Assembly: GCF_020166395.1 (NCBI RefSeq)
Contig: NZ_JAIQXU010000003.1
Span: 160,249 to 224,248, forward strand
Direction of reading: 5' to 3'
DNA: 64,000 nt
Source of the DNA: Deinococcus betulae
GTDB taxonomy: Bacteria > Deinococcota > Deinococci > Deinococcales > Deinococcaceae
The translations under genes were made by a program, and so were the position numbers. The notes under the pieces are model-generated. The model did no database searches. It worked only from the letters and a program-made list of their open reading frames with translations, and was not told the origin of the DNA. This document shows, piece by piece, positions 27,887 through 37,240 of the stretch (positions are counted from its first letter, which is position 1; each line of letters begins with the position of its first letter).

Positions 27887-29290
27887 ATGACGACATCCTA
27901 TGACTACGACGTGCTGGTCATCGGTGCGGGGCCGGGCGGATACCACGCGGCCATCCGCGCCGCGCAGCTGGGGTTGAAAGTAGCCTGCGCCGAGCGCGAG
28001 GCCGTGGGCGGCGTGTGTCTGAACGTGGGCTGTATTCCCACCAAGGCGCTGCTGCACGCGGGCGAACAGATTGCCGCCGCCCGCCACGCCGCCGACTTTG
28101 GCCTGACCTTCGGCGAACAGAAGCTGGACATTGCCAAGCTGAACGGCTGGAAAGACGGCATCGTCAAGAAGCTCACGGGCGGCGTGGGCGGCCTGTTCAA
28201 GGCCAATAAAGTCGCGCACCTGCAGGGCCAGGCCAGCTTCGTGGACGACCACACCGTCAAGGTCGGGGACAAAACCTACACGGCGGGCAGCATCATCATC
28301 GCCACCGGCTCAGAGCCCGCCAAACTGCCGGGGCTGGAGGTGGACCAGCAGACCATCGTGGATTCCACGGGCGCTCTGGTCATGCCAGACCCCGTGCCCG
28401 CCCGCATGCTGTGCGTGGGCGGCGGGGTCATCGGTTTTGAGTTCGCGCACGTGTACAACAACATGGGCACCAAGGTCAAAGTCATCGAGTTCCTGCCCGC
28501 CATCATTCCGGGCGCCGACGCCGACGCCGTCAAGGAATTCCAGAAGGCCATGAAAAAGCAGGGCATCGAGATTGCCGTGCAGACCAAAGCCAACAAAGCC
28601 GAGAAAAAGGCCGACGGCATTCATGTCGAACTGGAAGACGTCAAGACCGGCGCCAAGACTGTGGAGGTCTTTGACCGCGTGCTGGTCGCCGTAGGCCGCC
28701 GCCCGCGCACCGACGGCCTGAACGCCCAGGCGGCGGGCGTCACCGTGACCGAGCGCGGCTTTATTCCCGCTGACAGCCGGCAGCGCACCAACGTGCCGCA
28801 CATTTATTCCATTGGCGACGTGGCCAGCAACCCCATGCTGGCGCACAAGGCCATGAAAGAAGGACTGGTGGCGGCTGAAGTAATTGCTGGCAAACCCGCC
28901 GAGCAGGACGCCGTGGCTATTCCCGGCGTGGTGTACACCAGCCCCGAACTGGCCTGGGTGGGCCTGACCGAGCAGGAAGCGAAAGACAAGGGCTATGAGG
29001 TGAAGACCGGTGTGTTCCCCCTGTCAGCTTCAGGCCGCGCCATGACGCTGCAGCAGACCGACGGCTTCGTGAAGATGGTCGTAGAAAAAGACACGGACCT
29101 GCTGCTGGGCGTGCATATCGTGGGGCCGCACGCCAGCGACCTGCTGGGCGAGGCGGGCCTGGCGCTGGAAATGGCCGCCACCGCGTCTGACATCGCCCTG
29201 ACCATCCACGCGCACCCCACCCTGGGCGAAAGCGTGCTGGAAGCGGCCGAGGCCGTCCATAAGCAGGCCATTCACATCATGAACCGCTGA
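27887..29290 (+). CDS. lpdA: Dihydrolipoyl dehydrogenase
   Basis: The 467-residue flavoprotein has the FAD-binding [17 protein letters not shown], the redox disulfide [16 protein letters not shown], an NAD-binding [13 protein letters not shown] and the C-terminal His-Glu pair in [15 protein letters not shown]. It reoxidises the lipoyl arms of 2-oxoacid dehydrogenase complexes (E3) with NAD+ as acceptor. The genes for the partner subunits are not adjacent. TAGACT (27875-27880) ends six bases before ATG 27887, so the mRNA is probably leaderless. A strong terminator follows. Confidence 0.95.
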   Translation: MTTSYDYDVLVIGAGPGGYHAAIRAAQLGLKVACAEREAVGGVCLNVGCIPTKALLHAGEQIAAARHAADFGLTFGEQKLDIAKLNGWKDGIVKKLTGGVGGLFKANKVAHLQGQASFVDDHTVKVGDKTYTAGSIIIATGSEPAKLPGLEVDQQTIVDSTGALVMPDPVPARMLCVGGGVIGFEFAHVYNNMGTKVKVIEFLPAIIPGADADAVKEFQKAMKKQGIEIAVQTKANKAEKKADGIHVELEDVKTGAKTVEVFDRVLVAVGRRPRTDGLNAQAAGVTVTERGFIPADSRQRTNVPHIYSIGDVASNPMLAHKAMKEGLVAAEVIAGKPAEQDAVAIPGVVYTSPELAWVGLTEQEAKDKGYEVKTGVFPLSASGRAMTLQQTDGFVKMVVEKDTDLLLGVHIVGPHASDLLGEAGLALEMAATASDIALTIHAHPTLGESVLEAAEAVHKQAIHIMNR

Positions 29291-29306
29291 GAGGCAGCTC
29301 GCCTTC

Positions 29307-29340
29307 GTCCCCAGACCACCTGTCTGGGGACTTTTCTTTT
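29307..29340 (+). terminator. Intrinsic terminator of lpdA
   Basis: GTCCCCAGAC and GTCTGGGGAC form a perfect 10-base stem around CACCT, followed by TTTTCTTTT. Confidence 0.93.
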
Positions 29341-29643
29341 CGGAAGGCGCGAGAACGAGACTCGCGCCTCAGATAGAGTTCGCCTGTAACGCCAACAACC
29401 CAGCACCCCACTGGGTTGCCAACTCCACGCCCGGAACCCGTTTTTCTCCCACTTGCTCCGCTCGAATTGAATCGTTTACAAAAACGATTCAATCGGAGTT
29501 CGTATCAGACAGAATCCAGCTGCACCGCTGACAAATCGGGAGGTCAAGGCTGGGCCACCTCTACGCCCGCTCGTCCGCTTGCTCTCTCGCCCCGCTTAGA
29601 TTTCAGCGTTTGCCGAAGTCCTCATGACCTCTTCCCGCGCCCC
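29341..29643. repeat. Intergenic region with a second inverted-repeat element
   Basis: Between the lpdA terminator and the ArsR-type gene (convergent ends) lies ATTGAATCGTTT-ACAA-AAACGATTCAAT (29465-29492), a perfect 12-base inverted repeat with a four-base loop. It runs into CGGAGTTCGTATCAGACAG (from 29493), which resembles the right arm of the element at 12630. No gene is supported in the stretch. Confidence 0.6.
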
Positions 29644-30609
29644 CTACTTGATGACGTAAGGCCGCTCGCCTTCGCGGAACTCGTACCACACGCGCATGAC
29701 GATGTCCTGCTCGGTGTTGCCAAAGCGGCGGCCAAACAGGTTCATGCCGCCTTTGTGGCGCGCGTCGTCCTTGACGCCCACCCGCAACTCGATCAGGGGC
29801 TGGGCGCCCAGAGCCAACTGGTCGATGGTCGTGGTGGCGCTGACCTGCCGCCCGTCAATAAAGGTGCCCTCGCGGCTGATCTTGAAGCGTTTGAGAACCC
29901 CGTACTGCGTGTGGTTGAGTGGCCACCAGCGCGGCGTGACCTTGCCCGGCACACCGCCAAAATCGGCGGGGCTGGTCCAGGTCCCCAGTTCGGTGCCATT
30001 GACCCACACCGTGATGTCCGACGGCCAGTCCAGATCGTGTTCCGGGGCTTCGGAGCACAGTTCCATCGAAACTTCCAGCTCGGTGGCCTCGGCGCCGTGG
30101 GGCAGGTTGTTGGGAAAGTCGTAGCCCAGGGTGCCGTGGCGCATCCAGATGATCTGGGCAAACACGTGTTCAGGCTCGAAAAAGGAACGCGGATCGTCCA
30201 CCATGCCAATGAGCTTGGCTTCGGTGGCCAGGCCGCAGGTGGGCTGCACGTCCGAACGGCGGTAATTGCCAATCGGCATGGAAATCTCGACGACGTTGCT
30301 CTGGGCGCTGACCGCCGCGCCCGGCAGCTTGATCAAAATCTCCTCGTAGCGCTTGCTGATCAGCTTCTGCCGCCCGCGCGTTCCCGGCATGAACTGCACG
30401 TCCAGCAGGCCTGCGTCTTCCAGGGTCTTGATATTGAAGTTGACCGTGGACGCAGGCAGCCCCATCGCCGTGGTCAGGGCTGTGACATTCATGGGGCTGT
30501 GCGAGAGCAGGCTCAACATGGACATGCGGGTCTCGCTGTCCACCGCGCGGGCCACGCGCAGGGCTTCCTCGCCCTCGACAATCAGGGTGCGGCGTCCGGC
30601 AATAGGCAT
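29644..30609 (-). CDS. ArsR-type winged-helix transcriptional regulator of the furanoside locus
   Basis: The 321-residue protein has an N-terminal winged helix of ArsR type (RMSMLSLLSHSPMNVTALTT then GLPASTVNFNIKTLEDAGLL at about residues 28-68). A large beta-rich C-terminal domain follows (WPSDITVWVNGTELGTWTSP, RWWPLNHTQYGVLKRFKISR), probably a ligand or sugar-binding jelly-roll. Such ArsR-like proteins with beta-sandwich tails occur beside sugar genes in other phyla. GGAGG precedes ATG 30609. It is divergent from the sugar importer operon. Two inverted copies of a 21-base motif in the shared region are probably its sites. Whether it represses or activates is not known. Confidence 0.85.
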   Translation of the reverse strand: MPIAGRRTLIVEGEEALRVARAVDSETRMSMLSLLSHSPMNVTALTTAMGLPASTVNFNIKTLEDAGLLDVQFMPGTRGRQKLISKRYEEILIKLPGAAVSAQSNVVEISMPIGNYRRSDVQPTCGLATEAKLIGMVDDPRSFFEPEHVFAQIIWMRHGTLGYDFPNNLPHGAEATELEVSMELCSEAPEHDLDWPSDITVWVNGTELGTWTSPADFGGVPGKVTPRWWPLNHTQYGVLKRFKISREGTFIDGRQVSATTTIDQLALGAQPLIELRVGVKDDARHKGGMNLFGRRFGNTEQDIVMRVWYEFREGERPYVIK

Positions 30610-30639
30610 GGAACCTCCAGAAAATACCCTCCAAAACTA

Positions 30640-30751
30640 CAAGTTTAGTGGTGGGTTTTCAAGAGCGGCCTGACGGGCAAATCGCGTTGGGCTGGACACA
30701 TCAAAGCCACAGGGCTTCCAGCACGCTTAGACAACCCACCAATTTATTTGA
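30640..30751. promoter_or_regulatory. Paired 21-base inverted operators in the divergent control region
   Basis: On the minus strand (30660-30640) the sequence reads GAAAACCCACCACTAAACTT plus G; on the plus strand (30731-30751) it reads GACAACCCACCAATTTATTT plus G. Fifteen of 21 positions agree, with an invariant AACCCACCA core. The right copy ends inside the -35 of the importer promoter, the left copy lies just upstream of the regulator gene. The arrangement fits a regulator controlling both directions. Confidence 0.65.
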
Positions 30752-30777
30752 CTCTTAACAGCCGTTTTGGTACGTTT
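30749..30777 (+). promoter_or_regulatory. Promoter of the sugar importer operon
   Basis: TTGACT (30749-30754), 17 bases, TACGTT (30772-30777). The start codon is 86 bases further, preceded by CGGAGGAC. Confidence 0.7.
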
Positions 30778-30862
30778 TTATTGTTCCACAATCTGCAATC
30801 GCAGGACGCGCGGCTGGCGTGCATCTGTTGACGGCTTCGGCGTGCCCCTGCCCGGAGGACAT

Positions 30863-31828
30863 ATGAAACGAACCACCATGGTGCTGGGCGGCGTGGCCCT
30901 CCTCCTGACCGGCACGGTGCTGGCCCAGGGCCTGCCCAAACTGGCGGTCAAGAAGACCTACCGCGTGGGCTTTGCCCAGACCGAGAGCAACAACCCCTGG
31001 CGCCTGGCCCAGACCAAGAGCATGCAGGACGAGGCCCGGCGCCTGGGCCACCAGCTGGTGTACACCGACGCCGCCGGTTCTACGGCCAAGCAGGTGGCCG
31101 ACGTGCGCTCCATGATCGCGCAGAAGGTGGACGCCATCTTCCTGTCGCCGCGTGAAGACAAGCCGCTGGCCCCCGTGGTCAAAGAGGCCGCCAAAGCGGG
31201 TATTCCGGTGATTCTGCTCGACCGCAACATTGACCCCGCGCTGGCCAAGGCCGGCACCGACTACGTCACCTTTATCGGGTCGGACTTTGTTCAGGAAGGG
31301 CAGCGGGTCGCCAACTGGCTGGTCAAGAACGCCAAGGGCAAGACCAACATCATTGAGCTGGAAGGCACCACCGGCTCCAGCCCCGCCAACGACCGCAAGA
31401 AGGGCTTTGACGACGTGATTCGCAAGAATTCGCAGTTCAAGATTCTGGCCAGCCAGACCGGCAACTTTGCCCGCGACACGGGCCGACAGGTCGCCGAAAC
31501 GCTGCTGCAGGCCAACCCCACCGCTAACGTGATTTACGCCCACAACGACGAAATGGCGATTGGCGCCGTGTCGGCCATCCGGGCGGCCGGCAAACGCCCC
31601 GGCGTGGACATCATCGTGCTGTCTATTGACGGCGGCAAGGAAGCCGTACAGATGGTGGCGGACGGCAGCATCAACTACGTTGTGGAATGCAACCCGCGCT
31701 TTGGGCCAGCCGCCTTCAAGACCCTGGCCGGTTACGCCGCCGGGCAGAAGTACCCCGCTAAGGTGATCAACGCCGACCGCGATTACACCCCGCAGAACGC
31801 CAAAGCTGGCCTGGCCAGCGCGTACTAA
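30863..31828 (+). CDS. Galactofuranose-type sugar-binding protein (YtfQ-like)
   Basis: The signal peptide MKRTTMVLGGVALLLTGTVLA is followed by a type-I periplasmic-binding-protein fold. It contains YRVGFAQTESNNPWRLAQTK, IFLSPREDKPLAPVVKEAAK and VIYAHNDEMAIGAVSAIRAA, closely patterned on YtfQ, the E. coli galactofuranose-binding protein. ATG 30863 follows GGAGGAC; 321 residues is the family length. It is exported and delivers sugar to the downstream importer. Ribose-type importers are similar, so galactofuranose or arabinofuranose specificity is an inference supported by the neighbouring furanose-binding domains. Confidence 0.88.
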   Translation: MKRTTMVLGGVALLLTGTVLAQGLPKLAVKKTYRVGFAQTESNNPWRLAQTKSMQDEARRLGHQLVYTDAAGSTAKQVADVRSMIAQKVDAIFLSPREDKPLAPVVKEAAKAGIPVILLDRNIDPALAKAGTDYVTFIGSDFVQEGQRVANWLVKNAKGKTNIIELEGTTGSSPANDRKKGFDDVIRKNSQFKILASQTGNFARDTGRQVAETLLQANPTANVIYAHNDEMAIGAVSAIRAAGKRPGVDIIVLSIDGGKEAVQMVADGSINYVVECNPRFGPAAFKTLAGYAAGQKYPAKVINADRDYTPQNAKAGLASAY

Positions 31829-31911
31829 CTTCTTTCCCCGGTCACCTGCGCCGCGCCACTACTCTTGGTGCCGCGCAGGTGGCCGGAGCCGTTCAGGAGG
31901 TCTGTGTTTCC

Positions 31912-33456
31912 TTGAGCCAGTCGCCCGATTCTTCCCTGCCGCTGCTAGACATGCAGGACATCCGCAAAACCTTCGCCGGCGTTCCGGCGCTGGACCGCGC
32001 GTCGCTGACGGTTGGTCCCGGCGAGGTTCACGCCCTGATCGGCCAGAATGGGGCGGGCAAAAGCACGCTGATTAAAGTGCTGACGGGGGCCTACCGGCGC
32101 GACGCCGGGCAGGTCACGTTTGCCGGCGCGGCGGTGGATTTTCCCAGCCCCCTGGCCGCGCAGCGCGGCGGCATTGCCACCATTTACCAGGAAGTCAATC
32201 TGGTGCCGCTGCGCAGCGTGGCCGAGAACATCATGCTGGGCCGCGAGCCGCGCCGCTTTGGCCTGATTGACTGGCACGCCCTGAACGACCGCGCCCGGCA
32301 GGCCCTGAGCGACCTGGGCCTGACCCTGGAGGTCACGCGGCCCCTCGGGGGCTACAGCACCGCCGTGCAGCAGATGGTGGCGCTGGCACGCGCCGTGAGC
32401 GTGCAGGCGCGCCTAGTCGTGATGGACGAACCCACCAGTTCCCTGAACGAGCGCGAGGTCGAGACCCTCTTTGGGGTCATCCGGGGCCTGAAGGCGCGCG
32501 GGGTGTCGGTGCTGTTCGTGTCTCACCGCCTGGACGAGCTGTACGAGGTCTGCGACCGCATCACGGTGATGCGCGACGGGCATACGGTGTTCAGCGGCCC
32601 TATGACTGACGTGAGCCGGCTGCGGCTGGTCGAGCTGATGCTGGGGCGCGCCCTGGACAGCAGCGGCGCCCAGACGGGCTTTGTGCGGGGGCAGGCCAGC
32701 GACGAGGAACTCCTGAGCGCACGCGGCGTCACCCTGGGCACGCGGCTGCGCGGCGCTGGGGTGGAGGTCCGCCGGGGCGAGGTGGTGGGGCTGGCCGGGC
32801 TGCTGGGGTCCGGGCGCAGCGAATTGGCCGGCGTGCTGTTCGGCGCCGAACGCCCCGACCAGGCCCAGATCACCCTGCGCGGCCAGGCGGTGGCCTTCCG
32901 GGCGCCGGGCGACGCCATTCGCGCCGGGCTGGGTTTTTGCAGCGAGGACCGCAAGGCGCAGGGCATCATTCCTGACCTGAGCGTGCGCGAGAACCTGACG
33001 CTGGCGCTGCTGCCGCGCCTGGCCCGCGCCGGGGTGGTGGACACGGCGCGGCAGGCCGAGATCGTGGACCGCTTTATGACCCGGCTGGGCATCAAAGCCA
33101 GCAGCGCCGAGCAGCCTATCCGTGAACTGTCGGGGGGCAACCAGCAAAAGGTGCTGCTTTCGCGCTGGCTGGCCACCGAACCGGACCTCCTGATTCTGGA
33201 CGAGCCCACGCGCGGCATTGATGTGGGCGCCAAGGCCGAGATTCAGCGCCTGATCGGCGAACTGGCGCAGGGGGGCTTAGGGGTGCTGATGATTTCCAGC
33301 GAACTGGAAGAACTGATTGAAGGGTGCCACGAGGTCACGGTGCTGCGGGACGGCCGCCGCGTGGCGCGCCTGAGCGGCGAGGCCATGACCGAAGACGCCC
33401 TGCTACACGCCATGGCCCAAGGCGAAGCCGACTCAGGCGCCGCCGGGGCCGCGTGA
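31912..33456 (+). CDS. Sugar ABC importer ATPase with two ABC domains (YtfR/RbsA-like)
   Basis: The 514-residue protein has two ABC domains. The first has an intact Walker A (GQNGAGKST) and Walker B VMDEPTSSL; its signature motif is degenerate, YSTAVQQMVALARAV rather than LSGGQ. The second has the degenerate P-loop GLLGSGRSEL, a full signature LSGGNQQKVLLSRWL and Walker B LILDEPTRGID. This asymmetry is normal for the family. TTG 31912 is the likely start, 11 bases after AGGAGG (31895-31900); no better in-frame start lies near that site. Its stop overlaps the first permease (GTGA). Confidence 0.93.
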   Translation: MSQSPDSSLPLLDMQDIRKTFAGVPALDRASLTVGPGEVHALIGQNGAGKSTLIKVLTGAYRRDAGQVTFAGAAVDFPSPLAAQRGGIATIYQEVNLVPLRSVAENIMLGREPRRFGLIDWHALNDRARQALSDLGLTLEVTRPLGGYSTAVQQMVALARAVSVQARLVVMDEPTSSLNEREVETLFGVIRGLKARGVSVLFVSHRLDELYEVCDRITVMRDGHTVFSGPMTDVSRLRLVELMLGRALDSSGAQTGFVRGQASDEELLSARGVTLGTRLRGAGVEVRRGEVVGLAGLLGSGRSELAGVLFGAERPDQAQITLRGQAVAFRAPGDAIRAGLGFCSEDRKAQGIIPDLSVRENLTLALLPRLARAGVVDTARQAEIVDRFMTRLGIKASSAEQPIRELSGGNQQKVLLSRWLATEPDLLILDEPTRGIDVGAKAEIQRLIGELAQGGLGVLMISSELEELIEGCHEVTVLRDGRRVARLSGEAMTEDALLHAMAQGEADSGAAGAA

Positions 33457-34478
33457 AGGGCGAGGTGCAGACCGTGCCGTCCAGCCCCGCCCGACCCGCC
33501 CGGCGCCCGCTGGCCTGGGGCGACCTCTGGGCTGACCTGCACGCCATCCGGGTCAGCCTGCTGATTCTGGCGGCCCTGCTGCTGTTTAACGCTCTGTTTA
33601 CCCCCAATTTTCTGAGCGTGCAGACCCTGAACGTGAACCTGACGCAAGTGGCCACCACCGTCATCGTGGCGATGGGCATGACCCTGGTGATTGCCACCGG
33701 GGGCGTGGACCTGTCGGTGGGCTCACTGATGGCCATCAGTGGAGTGCTGGCCCCGCTGCTGTTTTTAAATCCGGCGTTCGCGGGGGCGCCCGCCCTGGGG
33801 GTGGCGCCGGCGTTCGTGCTGCCGGTGCTAGCGGCCGGGGCATTTGGGCTGCTCAACGGCGTTTTCGTCACGCGGCTGCGCCTGCAACCCATCGTGGCCA
33901 CGCTGGTGCTGTATATCGCTGGGCGCGGCATTGCGCAGGTCATCACCAATGGGCAGCTCCAGAGCTTCACCCGCCCTGACTTCTCGTATATCGGGCTGGG
34001 GCGCCCACTGGGGATTCCCTTTCAGGTGCTGCTGATGCTGGTCATCGTGGCGGTGACGTACTGGGCGGTGCGGCGCACCGTGTTCGGGCGCTACGTGCTG
34101 GCAGTGGGCGGCAACGAACAGGCCGCGCGGCTGGCCGGCATTCCGGTCGCCCGCGTCAAACTGGCGGTGTACGGCCTCAGTGGGCTGCTAGCGGGCGTGG
34201 CGGGACTGATCGTCATTGCCATCAATTCCAGCAGCGACGCCAATCAGGTGGGCCTCAATATGGAACTGGACGCCATTGCGGCGGTGGCAGTGGGCGGCAC
34301 CCTCCTCAGCGGCGGGCGGGCGCAGGTGCTGGGCACAGTGGCCGGCGCCCTGATTATTCAGCTCATTCGCTACACCCTGCTGGCGCGCGGGGTGCCCGAC
34401 GCCGCCGCCCTGATGGTCAAGGCCGCCATCATCGTGGCGGCAGTGGCGCTGCTGCAGCGCCGGGGAGGCCGCTCATGA
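33453..34478 (+). CDS. Sugar ABC importer permease (YtfT-like)
   Basis: The 341-residue membrane protein has eight or more hydrophobic helices and the BPD_transp_2 signatures VAMGMTLVIATGGVDLSVGS and GRYVLAVGGNEQAARLAGI. GTG 33453 overlaps the stop of the ATPase gene; the longer in-frame extension to 33324 lies within the ATPase gene and is rejected. It forms the pore together with the next protein. The pair of distinct permeases is what separates Ytf-type from simple ribose importers with one permease. Confidence 0.92.
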   Translation: MKGEVQTVPSSPARPARRPLAWGDLWADLHAIRVSLLILAALLLFNALFTPNFLSVQTLNVNLTQVATTVIVAMGMTLVIATGGVDLSVGSLMAISGVLAPLLFLNPAFAGAPALGVAPAFVLPVLAAGAFGLLNGVFVTRLRLQPIVATLVLYIAGRGIAQVITNGQLQSFTRPDFSYIGLGRPLGIPFQVLLMLVIVAVTYWAVRRTVFGRYVLAVGGNEQAARLAGIPVARVKLAVYGLSGLLAGVAGLIVIAINSSSDANQVGLNMELDAIAAVAVGGTLLSGGRAQVLGTVAGALIIQLIRYTLLARGVPDAAALMVKAAIIVAAVALLQRRGGRS

Positions 34479-35467
34479 CGACCGCTGCTCCGCCGTCGGC
34501 GCGGCGCACCCGCACCCTGCGCCTGCTCAGCCAGTCAGGCGTGCTGGTGGCCCTGCTGCTGCTGGTGCTGTTCGGGGCGCTGCGCTACGACGGCTTTCTG
34601 GGGGCCTACAACCTCTCGACGTTCCTGCGCTACAACGCCATGTTTGGTCTGATTGCCGTGGGCATGTGCTTCGTGATCATCACGGGCGGCATTGACCTGT
34701 CGGTGGGCAGCGTGGTGGCCATGAGCAGTGTGGTGGCCGCGCTGCTGAGCCCGCACGGCGTGGGCACCGCGGTCCTGGGTGGCGTGCTGGCCGGAGCGGC
34801 GGTGGGCCTGCTGAACGGACTGATCATCACGCGGCTGAACATTCAGCCGTTCATTACGACCCTAGCCACCCTGCTGGCCGCGCGGGGGCTGGCGCTGCTG
34901 CTGGCCCGCAACCAGGGCGGCGTGGGCCTGGATCCCACCAACACGGCGCTGGCGTGGGTGGGCCAGGGCGACTTGTGGCGGCTGCCGGTGCCGGGCGTCA
35001 TCCTGGCTGTGGTCGTGGTGGCGGCGGCCGTGGCCCTGCGCTTGACCCCCTTTGGCCGGCACGCCCTGGCCACCGGCGGCGGCGAGGACGCCAGCAGCTT
35101 GATGGGCCTGCCGGTAGACCGAATCAAGCTGGGCGTGTACGGGCTGTCCGGCGCGCTGGCAGGTCTGTCGGGCGTCATTCTGGCCGCGCAACTGGGCGCC
35201 GGGCAGCCCACCGAGGGCCTGGGGTGGGAACTGTCGGCCATCGCCAGCGTGGTGGTCGGCGGCACCCTGCTGACGGGCGGGGTGGGCAGCGTCTGGGCCA
35301 CCCTGGCCGGCACCCTGCTGCTGGGCCTGATTTTTAACCTGCTGAACTTCGAAAACGGCCGGGGCGTGATTTCTCTGTCGCCGTACTGGCAAAGCGTGAT
35401 TCGTGGAGGCTTTTTGCTGCTGGTCGTGGTGCTGCAAAGCCGCGCCGGAGGGTCCGGTGAGCCCTAA
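34475..35467 (+). CDS. Sugar ABC importer permease (YjfF-like)
   Basis: The 330-residue membrane protein carries GLIAVGMCFVIITGGIDLSV and GRHALATGGGEDASSLMGLP, matching YjfF, the second pore subunit of the galactofuranose importer. ATG 34475 overlaps the previous stop (ATGA). The four genes binding protein - ATPase - permease - permease match the E. coli ytfQRT-yjfF order. A 136-base gap follows before the metalloprotease gene. Confidence 0.92.
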   Translation: MTTAAPPSARRTRTLRLLSQSGVLVALLLLVLFGALRYDGFLGAYNLSTFLRYNAMFGLIAVGMCFVIITGGIDLSVGSVVAMSSVVAALLSPHGVGTAVLGGVLAGAAVGLLNGLIITRLNIQPFITTLATLLAARGLALLLARNQGGVGLDPTNTALAWVGQGDLWRLPVPGVILAVVVVAAAVALRLTPFGRHALATGGGEDASSLMGLPVDRIKLGVYGLSGALAGLSGVILAAQLGAGQPTEGLGWELSAIASVVVGGTLLTGGVGSVWATLAGTLLLGLIFNLLNFENGRGVISLSPYWQSVIRGGFLLLVVVLQSRAGGSGEP

Positions 35468-35603
35468 CGCCCGCGCGTCGCCACTCCTCTGACCCCGCCC
35501 CATCTTCCAGCGTTGTCGTTCTGTGGACGGCCCCACCGGCCGCCCTGCTGGTGCCGTGTGCCACCTGTTTGCCGTCCCCTCTCCCCTGTCAGGAGGTTGT
35601 TCT

Positions 35604-37016
35604 ATGCGTCCACTTCCGCTTCTTAGCCTGCTCAGTGTCTCGCTGTTGTTGGCGTCGTGTGCCGGCACGGACGGGCATGACCACACCCACGCCCCCGAAA
35701 CCCAGGCCAGCACGCGCCACAGCCACGACGCCCTGTGGCAGGCCCACCATCCCACCGGAGACACCCTTCAGGTCCAATTGCCCGACCGCGACGCGCCCAG
35801 CACCGTGACCCTCAGCGGTGGCCACGCTTACCTGGGCGACGACATCATCGGGGACGTGCGCGGCACGGCAGTGGTGGGCCTGAGTGGGCAGACCATCCTG
35901 CGCACCGACCGGAGCGGCATTCAGCCTCTCAGCAGCGGGATTACCGACGCGGGCCTCAAGTGGCCGGGGGCCGTGGTGCCTTTCGTCTTTGACGGCAGCG
36001 CCACCGCCAACATCCGCACCCAATTTAACCAAGCCGTGCAGATTTACAACGGGCAGACCGTGGTGCGGTACGTGGCGCGCACCAATCAGGCCAATTACGT
36101 GCGGGTGGTGGCCGGCGACGGGTGCAGCAGCTACGTGGGCATGATGAGCACCAGTTTCAAGCCCAACGGCCAGGAGATTACCCTGGGCCGCGACGGCTGT
36201 GGCGTGGGCGCCGCCCTGCACGAAATGGGCCACGCGGCGGGCCTGGAACACGAGCAGCAGCGGCAGGACCGCGACAGCTACATCACCGTGAACTACGGCC
36301 TGATTGATCCGGCGTGGCGCAGCCAGTACGACATCATCCGCGACAACCGGGTCAATACCGCTTTTACCGGCTACGACGTGCATTCCATCATGCACTACGG
36401 CAACAGCCAGGTGAACAGCCAGTGGGTGATGACCAGCAAGCAGGGCGTGCCGCCCGAGCAGATTGGGCAGAACAGCGGTTACCTGACCGACGGCGACAAA
36501 ACAGCTTTCCGCACCATCTACGGCAATGTGAACGGGGGCGGCGGAGGCCAGGGCATCACCCTGACCACCGGGCAGTGGACCTCGCTGCAGGTGGTCACGC
36601 CCGGCTTTACCAACCGGTTCCTGCGTCACCTGAACAGCCTGGGCTACACCGAGGTCGTCACCAGCGGCAGCAGCGCCACCCTGAAACAGGACGCCACCTT
36701 CCGCGTCGTGGGCGCGCTGGACGGCACTGGCTGTTATTCGCTGGAATCGCGCAACTTCCCCGGCCAGTTCCTGCGCCACCAGAACAACCGCCTGCGGATT
36801 GACCGCAACGACGGCAGCGACCTGATGCGCCGCGACGCGACCTTCTGCGCGCAGACCGGCCTGGCGGGCTTAGGCGGCGTGAGTTTCGTGTCGCGCAACA
36901 TCAATAACGCCTACATTCGTCACCGCAACGGCGAGGTGTGGCTGGACGTGAACGACGGCAGCACGGCCTTTAAGCAGGACGCCAGCTGGAACTTGGCCGG
37001 CGCCTGGGCACCTTAA
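35604..37016 (+). CDS. Astacin-like (M12A) metalloprotease lipoprotein with an AbfB domain
   Basis: The protein begins MRPLPLLSLLSVSLLLASC, a lipobox with the acylated cysteine at residue 19. The middle holds the zinc signature HEMGHAAGLEHE (first His is residue 206) with the Met-turn SIMHYG, matching astacin-type metzincins. A glycine linker (NGGGGGQG) leads to a C-terminal domain from about residue 326. Its repeats FTNRFLRHLNSLGYTEVV, NFPGQFLRHQNNRLRIDRN and NAYIRHRNGEVWLDVNDG follow the AbfB/CBM42 beta-trefoil pattern, which binds arabinofuranose side chains. AGGAGG precedes ATG 35604. A protease that carries a furanose-binding domain beside a furanose importer is unexpected; glycoprotein or arabinogalactan-protein targets are possible. 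Confidence 0.85.
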   Translation: MRPLPLLSLLSVSLLLASCAGTDGHDHTHAPETQASTRHSHDALWQAHHPTGDTLQVQLPDRDAPSTVTLSGGHAYLGDDIIGDVRGTAVVGLSGQTILRTDRSGIQPLSSGITDAGLKWPGAVVPFVFDGSATANIRTQFNQAVQIYNGQTVVRYVARTNQANYVRVVAGDGCSSYVGMMSTSFKPNGQEITLGRDGCGVGAALHEMGHAAGLEHEQQRQDRDSYITVNYGLIDPAWRSQYDIIRDNRVNTAFTGYDVHSIMHYGNSQVNSQWVMTSKQGVPPEQIGQNSGYLTDGDKTAFRTIYGNVNGGGGGQGITLTTGQWTSLQVVTPGFTNRFLRHLNSLGYTEVVTSGSSATLKQDATFRVVGALDGTGCYSLESRNFPGQFLRHQNNRLRIDRNDGSDLMRRDATFCAQTGLAGLGGVSFVSRNINNAYIRHRNGEVWLDVNDGSTAFKQDASWNLAGAWAP

Positions 37017-37240
37017 CAGCCTTTGACCAACGAACAGACCTGAACGCCAGCGCTTTTCGCTGAGGCTGTCCGGCAGAGCACGGCATACCACTGGCGCTTC
37101 TCCCCTGCCCTCCCCATTCTGTGGCTTTCCAAAGGGCCGCCACCCTCCTCTTTCCCATGCTCCGGGGCGACCTCATGCGCCCCGGCGGGGCCGCCCACGC
37201 CTTCCGACACCCTCTCACCGCGACCCTCAGGAGCTGTCTC

